The notes under the pieces are model-generated. The model searched no databases, was not told the DNA's origin, and saw nothing but the letters and a program-made list of their open reading frames with translations. From Sorghum bicolor (Eukaryota > Streptophyta > Magnoliopsida > Poales > Poaceae): DNA of 64,000 nucleotides. Location: NCBI RefSeq assembly GCF_000003195.3, contig NC_012879.2, forward strand, positions 22,788,844 through 22,852,843, in the 5' to 3' direction. Of the stretch, positions 56,573 to 64,000 are shown piece after piece. Numbering within the stretch: position 1 is the stretch's first letter; the number at the start of each line of letters is the position of its first letter. Both the position numbers and the translations under genes were made by a program.

Positions 56573-58900
56573 TGAAAGGTCCTTGTTTGGTTTTGGTAAT
56601 TGAGTGACAACTTAGGTAGACTAATAGTGTTTATCTGAGATATACAGGAGATTAGTCCACATGCGATGATGTGATGATGGAGGAGCTCATGGCACATGAG
56701 ACATGACATGGAGTCATGTGACCAAGGTGGAGAAGATCAAGATGAGGCTTGGCTCGATGGACCGGTTGCAAGAGTGAAGGGCAAGTCGGAGGCTTTGAAG
56801 CGAGGGACCGCGTGTGACGATGAAGCTTGAGCAAGACTTGGCGCCGATGGACCGAGGCAACGGTGAAGAGCAAGTGAGGTCAAGATCGATGAACCAATAC
56901 GGTCACGTGATAATATGAAGTGGATCATATCATTTGGCGATTGGTTGGTGCATGTGTTGCATCAACAATGGAGGAGATGGAATGGAAAGCGCAAGGTAAA
57001 GGTATAACCTAGGGCATTTCCATTTCACCAGTCATAGGTGTGTAGAGAAGTTTATGACCGGATTTAGGATAGATGGTCGTACTATCAAGAGGGGCAAACT
57101 TGTTTGCATATTGGTCATCTAGTGCCACTTGATTGATCTAAATTTGCATACGTGTTAGGATCGAGTGGTGTGGCAAGTTGAGAGGCTAACACCTTTGGGA
57201 AAATGTTTGTGAAAAGCTAACACAATTGCACAGGATTCGGCGCTTTTGAGAAAATTAAGTGCATATTTTCTATTGCGTCGGTGGGAATTTTGGAGAAGTT
57301 GCAGGAGTGTTTCTCGCTGAGAAACACTCACCTGACGCTGGTGTTGGCAGCACCGGACGTGGGTCTAGAGCGTCCGGTGTGGTGTCAGTGGTGCAGGTGT
57401 GCACCGGACGCACCGGAGTGAGTCCGGTGCTTAGCGTCCGGTGTGTGGGCGGTTTGGCGACCCTCTCTGCGCATGAGTCCGGTGAGCACCGGACGCTCAG
57501 GGTGCGTCCGGTGGCTCTCTTCCGATGATCGTGTGAGTTTGCGGAGCTCTCTGCGCACGGGTCTGGTGTGCACCGGACGCGTTCGGTGTGACGCAGTAGA
57601 GCGTCCGGTGGTGCTGTGTCAGGCGCGAGCGTGTGGTAGCCGTTGGCGGTAACGATCGAGTTCAAACGGCTAGTGACACGTGGCTATTTCTAGAGCACCG
57701 GACGCATTGTTCCAGCGTCCGGTGCTACCTACAGTGAGTCCGGTGCTCACGACTTTTACCCAGTGAAGGGGCAACGGCTAGTTTAACCCTTGGGGCTATA
57801 AATAGAAGTGGTGGCTGGCCTTGGCTGGTGCTGAGTACCCTTGGGACTTAGTGTCCATGCTTGGGGAGTGCTAGTAAAGCCTCTAACTCACATATGCTTG
57901 ATAGTGATCATCCGATTGTGTGAGTGAGCGATTCTACTGCGTTGCTTTGTGAGATTGCATCGAGTGGCACTAGGTGTTCGTGTTGCAAGCTGGTGGTGCT
58001 TGTTACTCTTGGAGGTTGCCACCTCCTAGATGTCTTGGTGGCTTGTGACTCCGTCGAAGCACGCAAGGAGATTGTGCGGTGCTCCGGAGAAGAGATTGTG
58101 AGGGGTACGGTGCTCACCCCGCGGGGATCGCGAAGAGCAACTCTGGTTGAGCGAGACATGAAGAGCGACAAGTGGTCCGGCCGGGTCAAGTGCTAGAGCT
58201 TATGGTAAGCACTCCACGTGGGAGAGTGTGACTTGCGGGTCACCACTAGCAAGAGGACCGGCAGCAACCTTGGAGCTTGTCTCAACGGGGATGGAGCTTG
58301 GTGGCAACCAAGTGAACCTCGGGAGAAAATCATCGTGTCAACATTTGTTCTTCCCGTTGGTTTGCAAGTCCCTAACACAAGCTTGTTCTTACATTAATAC
58401 TTGTGCTTGTGTAGTTGCTCTTGTAATTATTTAGCTTGTGTAGCTTTCTAGTTACCTTCTTGCTTGTGTAGCTAGAAGTAGTTCCCTTGCGTGACTAATT
58501 TGGTTTGTGTAACCTTGTTAGTCACATTACTTAGTTTGTGTAGTTAAGTAAGTTGCGCTCTCTAATTTGGCGTTAGTTGCCTTGTTATTGAGCTTGCTAG
58601 TGAGCTTAGGCTTTGTGGGCTTTGCTTACTAGTTTGTGTAGGAGCTCCCCCAGTTTGCAAAGTACTAGTTGCATAGGTTCGTGTGACCTTGCTTCTAGAT
58701 TTGGTTAGGTGAGCTCTTGCTAAGGTAGCACCTTGCTTGCTTGTTTAGGATCTTTTCATGGTGCTAAAGAACTTAGATAGAGGGGTGTAGTCTTGGCTAG
58801 ACCGATAGTTTTAATTCCACATTTGTTTCGGTTAGTCGACGTAATATTTTTTAGAAAGGACTATTCACCCCCCCCTCTAGTCCGCTATCTCGACCCTTCA
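56573..58900 (+). repeat. Solo LTR F, 2328 bp, unclassified LTR retrotransposon
   Basis: It has TGAAAGG...CCTTCA ends and a perfect 5-bp target duplication. It contains an array of CACCGGAC/GTCCGGTG words (57351-57740), a TATA box (CTATAAATAG, 57796-57805), and a CTCACCCCCC-type tail (TTCACCCCCCCCTCTAG, near 58863). No coding region is present, so it is a solo LTR left by recombination between two LTRs. The superfamily is uncertain. Confidence 0.82.
57351..57740. repeat. Array of CACCGGAC/GTCCGGTG palindromic boxes upstream of the TATA box in solo LTR F
   Basis: About 13 copies of GTCCGGTG or its complement CACCGGAC occur in about 390 bp, in both orientations and with irregular spacing. The last is about 60 bp before the TATA box, so they occupy the U3 promoter position. 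Confidence 0.8.
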
Positions 58901-61475
58901 ACAAGCAATGGCAAAAGCCATGGAGGATTACAAGCAACTATGCTTGAAATCCTTCAGTATCAACAGGAGTGGGGAGGTGATCCAGAAGGAAGCATTGCCG
59001 ATGCCTCGGCTAGTCACTTTTGAAGCCAATCCTGGTAAACATCAAGACATGGTTGACAGTGCTATTAACAATGCCTTGATCAATTAGTCTGGTGTACTGT
59101 CCAACACGGTCTTCAATTCTGTGGCCAGAACTTTCAAAGAAGGACAAGTACCACCATCTTATGTGGGTCTTGTCTATCATCAGCCAGGGTCATCGGTGGT
59201 TACGGCTCCATCGGCTACCACGGCCGTTGCGGGTGCAGAAGTTAATTCCCCTCCAAGCACATTGGGGATGACTAACGCGCAATCCACACCGATGACGACT
59301 AATCCACCAACATCGGATGGGCAAATCAAACTTGCCATAGATTTATTGGCATCGATGATATCAGGGACTATTCCTCCCAACTGGTGGGGCTATGGTATGC
59401 CCCTAGAATTGATGGCAAAAGGTCCTGGAACATCTCAAGTGGCTGACGTGACAGGCAAGGCTCCTATGGCATCGGCACCTCCAGGCTCGCCGATGACTCA
59501 GAATCCCCAGTATTCTACAACTACTACTGCAAGGCCTTTTACTGGGAATTCTCAAGCACCAACGTTCCAGATGCCTAATGCATCGGCAGATCCAATGCCG
59601 ACGCAGCTGAGGTTTATGACACAGCCAGGGTATGTCAATTCAATGATGATGCCCAATCACCAGTTATCGGTAGGACCTACGCCGATGAATGTTAATAGTG
59701 GATGGACATGGCAGTTTGTCTTTCCACAAATGCCTCAGCAGAATCATCAGGCTATAGTATTTCAACAGGGACCAGTCCAACCTGGGTTTCAGAATCAAGG
59801 GTTGATCAACCAGCCAATGAATCTTGGTCAGCAGCTTGGTGGTCAGCAGGCGATGGTCAATCCAATGTTCCATGGAGATCGTGCACCTCAGAGACACGTG
59901 GAAGCTTATCAGCAGATGTCAGATCCACAACCACCTCATCGGCAAGATGCCGATGCCTATTGGGCCGATACGATAGCTGAAGTGATGAGAGACCAATTTG
60001 GGATAAAACCCAAAGTCAACACTTACTCTTATCGGACACCGTATCCTCCTGCATATGATTTAATTCCACTTCCAAATTGTTACAAGGTACGAGATTTCAC
60101 TAAGTTTTCTAGGCAAGATGATACATCTACTACGGAGCATGTTAATAGGTTCATTATCTAGTGTGGAGAAGGTGCTAACAGAGATGAATTAAGGGTTCGC
60201 TTGTTCTCATCATCTTTGTCTGGATCGGCCTTAATACTTCTTTTCTGGAGTTTTGTGCAGAAGATTACCGATTTAGTCAGGCTGAAACAACGCAATGATG
60301 AATCGGTTGAGAGTTTTGTGCAGAGATTGCGAGAAGTCAAGAATAAGTGCTATAGTCTGGTTCTGGACGATCGGCAGCTAGCCGATTTGGCTTTTCAGGG
60401 ATTGTTGCCACATATCAGAGACAACTATGCATCTCAAGAGTTCGAGAGTATAAGTCATTTGGTGTAGAGGATTTCTGACCAAGATATTAAACCTTTTGAA
60501 CCCAAGAGAGCATGGAATAAAAAGGTGTCATTTGTCGATGAGGCAGCAAGCTCAGACTCTAACGAAGAACCAGTTATCGGCTTGGCAGAGTGGGTAAAAA
60601 ATAAGAAACCGATGTCTTGCCCTTTTGGACATAAAGAGCCAGAGAAGTTTGCATTTGACATCACCAAAGCCGATAGGATATTTGACTTTCTAATTTAGGA
60701 AGGGCAAATCAAGTTGTCACCCAATCATGTGATTCCATTGGCTGAGGAATTAAAGAAGATGAAATATTGCAAGTGGCACAATGCAACGTCTCACAGTACC
60801 AATGAGTGTAAGGTTTTCAGACAACAGCTGCAATCGGCTATAGAATCTGGGAGAATTAAGTTTGATAACTCTAAAGCTCAGAAGCCGATAAAGATCGATC
60901 AACATCCTTTCCCAACAAATATGTTGGATGCTAAGGGAAAAACCAAGGTCTTGACGTCAGAGGCAGCTGAAAGAAGCGCATCGCTGGATCCTGAAGATCA
61001 GATTACTACCGATGATGCTAAAGGCAAGGGTCTGATTCAGGAAGGAGCCAGTTCAGGAAGGCCTCCCTGATCTGGCATTGTGATAACTCATAGAAGGCAT
61101 CAGGAGACCTGGCAGCAACGTGAAGATCGGTATCGGCGCCAACAGGAGGATCGTCGTCGGGAAGAAGAAAGACGCCGACAAGAGTGGAATTGGCACAAGG
61201 ATCATGGGAACTGCCCGTTCTTTATCCATTGCTGGGAGCAAAATATCAAACTGCCCACTGTTAGAGATTGTCCTAAGTGTAATGGTTATAATCAATATGA
61301 TAGACCTAATCGGCAGTATCAAAATGATGATCGGCAATTTAATGGGCCGATTAGGGGGAGAGCTTCAGTTCATGATCGGCTGGGGGGCAGGCTTAGTGTG
61401 CATGACAGACTTGGTGACCGTGTCGGGTATTTTCCCATGAACCAAGAGGAGCTTGAGGCGATGGCAGATGCATGA

Positions 61476-62415
61476 GTTCCCGATGAGTACATATTTTGCA
61501 GGGATGCTAATACTTATCGAGTGGAATCGAGGGGAAATTGCTACCAATCGGTAAGGCAGCCGCAACATCTCCATGGTGTCCAGAGGGGCTGACTAGGACA
61601 CAAAAAAGAAGACTACAGCACGAAAGACGAGAAGAGTTGAGCAAAGGAGAGAATTCTGCTATGTCCGAAGATCGGCAACAGCCAGATCCCAGGGGAAAAG
61701 GGCAATCGGCAGATGTTAATATGGTATTTATGTTGCCAATGGAGTTCCTTGCACTGTCAGTGATGACGAGAAGGTGGATTTTTCCGACCAAATAGCTCAA
61801 TTGGCTCTGGATCCAATGACTGCTATCTTTGAAAAGCCTGCCAACAATGAAAGGTAGCATCTTGAAGCTCTGTTTGTCAAAGGAAGAGTTGATGGACAGC
61901 CAATGAGCAAGATACTTGTTGATGGAGGGGCTGCTATCAATATTATGCCGTATGCAGTCTATCGGAACCTTAGGAAAGGAGATCAAGACTTAACCAAGAC
62001 CGATACGATGTTGAAAGACTTTGAGGGGAATGTGTCTCCGGTTAAGGTAGCAATATGTGTCGAGTTGACCATCGGCAGCAAAACCTTGCCGACAACTTTC
62101 TTCGTTATCAGTGGAAAGGGTGCTTATAATCTACTATTGGGAAGAGATTGGATCCATGCCAATTGTTGCATCCCGTCTACAATGCACCAATATTTGGTTC
62201 AGTGGGTAGGTGACAAGATTGAGATTGTCCCTGGAGATTATTCATATGTCATTGCATCGGCAGAGGCAGATACTTATGAGAGGACCAGGTGCATCTCAGG
62301 AGAAATTTGGGAGAAGGATTTCCTCAAGGTTGCCGATTATGAAATTCCACCGATCCAAGCAGTCGGTTCTGATGAGGAGTTTGAATGGATAGGTTCGCCG
62401 ATGATGGAAAATTAG
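61476..62415 (+). pseudogene. Linker and protease region of element E
   Basis: After frame changes near 61500-61560 and near 61760-61800, a frame with TAG at 61855 leads into the protease: KILVDGGAAINIMPYAVYRN (Tat-type DGG active site) and YNLLLGRDWIHAN (second block). It ends at a TAG at 62413. The following RT region is in another frame from about 62385. Confidence 0.8.
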
Positions 62416-64000
62416 GCCAGGGGTTTACATCGGCCGATGATTTAGTAGAAGTAGATATAGGTAATGGTGATAGGCCAAGGCCTACTTTTATTAGTGCTAA
62501 GTTAACTTCTGAGTGTAAGCAACAGTTAACTGATTTGTTAAAGGAATATAAAGATTGCTTTGCTTGGGATGATACTGAGATGCCTGGTTTGGACCGATCT
62601 ATTGTTGAACATCGGTTGCCTATCAAATCTGGATTTCGGCCACATCAGCAGCCAGCTCGCCGATGTAATCCTAATATTCTTCCTGATATTAAGGCCGAAA
62701 TAACCAAACTTATCGAAGCTAAATTTATTCGGCAGTGTCGGTATGCCGAGTGGATTTCCAATGTCGTTCCAGTCTACAAGAAAATGGGAAGCTTCGAGTT
62801 TGCATTGATTTTAGGAATCTTAACAAGGCTACACCGATGGATGGTTACCCAATGCCAGTTGCTTATTTGCTAGTTGATGCTGCGGCTGGACATCGGATCA
62901 TAAGCTTTATGGATGGCAATGCAGGATATAATCAAATATTCATGGCTGAAGAATATATTCCCAAAACCGCATTTAGATGTCCTGGTCATGTCGGATTGTT
63001 TGAATGGATAGTCATGACCTTTGGCTTAAAAAATGCTGGTGCTACTTATCAGAGAACTATGAATTTTATCTTTCATGAGTTCATCGGCAAGCTGGTAGAA
63101 ATTTACATTGATGATGTGGTGGTTAAGTCTAGGGATTTCACAAAGCATCTTGCCGATTTGCGAAAGGTGTTGGAGTGCACAAGGAAACATGGTTTAAAGA
63201 TGAATCCTAACAAGTGTGCATTTGGTGTATCGGCAGGGCAATTTCTTGGTTTCATGGTGCATCAGAGAGGAATTGAAATTAGTAGGAGATCTATTGATGC
63301 AATCAACAAGATAGTTGCTCCTACTAACAAAACTGAACTCCAGTCTTTGATCGGCAAGGTAAATTTTATTAGGCGGTTTATATCTAATTTGTCTGGTAAA
63401 ATTCGTGCTTTTAGCCCTTTACTTAAATTGAAAGCCGATCAAGAGTTTGTATGGGGAAAAGAGCAACAATTAGCCTTGGATGAAATCAAGAATTATCTAA
63501 TAAATCCTCCAGTCTTGATTCCACCTCAGCAAGGAAAGCCTTTCAGATTGTATTTGTCTACTGATGGGATGGTCATCGGTTCGGCTTTGATCCAAGAATT
63601 TGAAGAGAAGGAATGTGTGATTTATTATTTAAGTAGAAGGCTGATCGATGTTGAGACCAGGTATTCGGCAATTCAAAAATTATGTTTGTGCCTATATTTT
63701 TCATGTATCAAGTTGAGACACTATTTGCTATCGGCCGAATGCACTTTCATATGTAAAGATGATGTAGTCCGATACATGCTATCTATGGCGATTATGAGTG
63801 GTAGAATTGGTAAATGGATTTTGGCATTGTCGGAATTTGATCTACGTTAGGAATCGGCTAAAGCAGTTAAAGGGCAGATTATGGCCGATTTTGTGACTGA
63901 GCATTGTGGTGTAGTAGGGACTTTGGAAATTGTTCTTTGGACGCTCTTCTTTGATGGATCTACCTGTGATCGGGGGGCAGGAATCGGTATAGTATTGGTT
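62385..64000 (+). pseudogene. Reverse transcriptase, RNase H and start of second RNase H of element E
   Basis: The first frame (62385 to about 62790) has GQGFTSADDLVEVDIGNGDR and MPGLDRSIVEHRLPIKSGFR. A frameshift near 62790 leads to KLRVCIDFRNLNKATPMDGY. The polymerase motif YIDDVVVKS is intact, and MTFGLKNAGATYQR precedes it. RNase H follows (LYLSTDGMVIGSALIQEF), with TAG at 63848 and then MADFVTEHC. The window ends inside the second RNase H. The antisense gene, if present, would lie further right. Confidence 0.85.

Larger units (their letters stand above)
56496..61475 (+). pseudogene. gag of element E, interrupted by solo LTR F
   Basis: It starts MSNTNFDLENIIPVTEANLR at 56496 and is cut at 56572. 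It resumes at 58906 in matching phase (AMAKAMEDYKQLCLKSF). A long Q-, P- and M-rich region follows (59121-59940), then the capsid (PAYDLIPLPNCYKVRDFTKF; KITDLVRLKQRNDESVESFV; LADLAFQGLLPHIRDNYASQ). It seems to lack about 30 residues near 60235. A zinc-finger-like CKWHNATSHSTNEC follows, then an R/E/Q-rich stretch. Stops are TAG at 59085, 60159, 60465 and 60696, and TGA at 61068 and 61473, all in one frame. Confidence 0.82.
55718..64000 (+). mobile_element. Element E: Tat-lineage Ty3/gypsy retrotransposon, right end outside window
   Basis: The plus-strand order is a 731-bp 5' LTR, primer-binding site, gag, protease, RT, RNase H and the start of a second RNase H (FFDGSTCDRGAGIGIV) at the window's edge. 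The second RNase H and the sequence type place it in the Tat lineage, in a different family from A and T2. It is inserted in D's LTR, and solo LTR F lies inside its gag. Several TAG and TGA stops and at least four frame changes make it inactive. Confidence 0.9.

Noticed and set aside
56573..58900. A MITE, CACTA or hAT element
   Set aside because: The ends TG...CA with a 5-bp duplication and an internal TATA box fit a solo LTR. The short TGAAAGG/CCTTCA inverted ends are typical of LTR termini.

Overview
This window is plant nuclear heterochromatin, almost certainly from a grass (Poaceae), built entirely of nested LTR retrotransposons. I find no host gene, rRNA, tRNA or CRISPR array. The grass assignment rests on the element families: Tat-lineage Ty3/gypsy elements with an antisense PF04195-type ('putative gypsy type transposon') gene, a GC-rich Athila, and Tekay-type chromoviruses with very long LTRs. 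The species cannot be named from the sequence.

Layout. (1) Element A, a Tat-lineage element on the minus strand, runs from beyond the left edge to 30162. (2) Element B, a complete Athila on the minus strand (3502-24921, target duplication GGCGC), sits inside A's antisense gene. (3) Element T2, a second Tat element on the minus strand (6988-19047), sits inside B between pol and its 3' LTR, giving three nested levels. (4) Element D, a Tekay chromovirus on the minus strand (30418-55717), is interrupted by an Athila-type solo LTR G (35351-36609) and by element C (38571-53125), a complete plus-strand Tekay element with 3.9-kb LTRs and target duplication CATGT. (5) Element E, a third Tat element on the plus strand, starts at 55718 inside D's 5' LTR and leaves the window. 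Its gag is split by solo LTR F (56573-58900, target duplication ACAAG).

Coding state. B carries one unbroken 1450-codon gag-pol frame. T2 has a broken gag-pol on the minus strand but an apparently intact 932-residue, six-exon gene on the opposite strand. A is a deletion derivative in which gag is joined directly to the linker before integrase. C and E are damaged mostly by in-frame TAG and TGA codons, never TAA, which points to deamination of methylated cytosine in CHG and CG contexts.

The most interesting signals are these. First, the extra ORF upstream of gag in both Tekay elements begins with a copy of the histone H3 tail; in C it runs ARTRLTARKSTGGRAPR. Both elements also end in an integrase chromodomain. 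Second, each of the three Tat elements is saturated with its own private six-base word: CTCGAG in A, GACCAG in T2 and GCCGAT in E. The words occur on both strands, in LTRs and in coding sequence, and are rare in the other elements. This recalls the family-specific motifs bound by anti-silencing proteins of Arabidopsis VANDAL elements, and makes the antisense Tat gene a candidate for a similar role. Third, the Athila has an internal promoter-like region whose paired GC boxes and TATA box mirror its LTR promoter and lie just upstream of a coiled-coil ORF in the env position.
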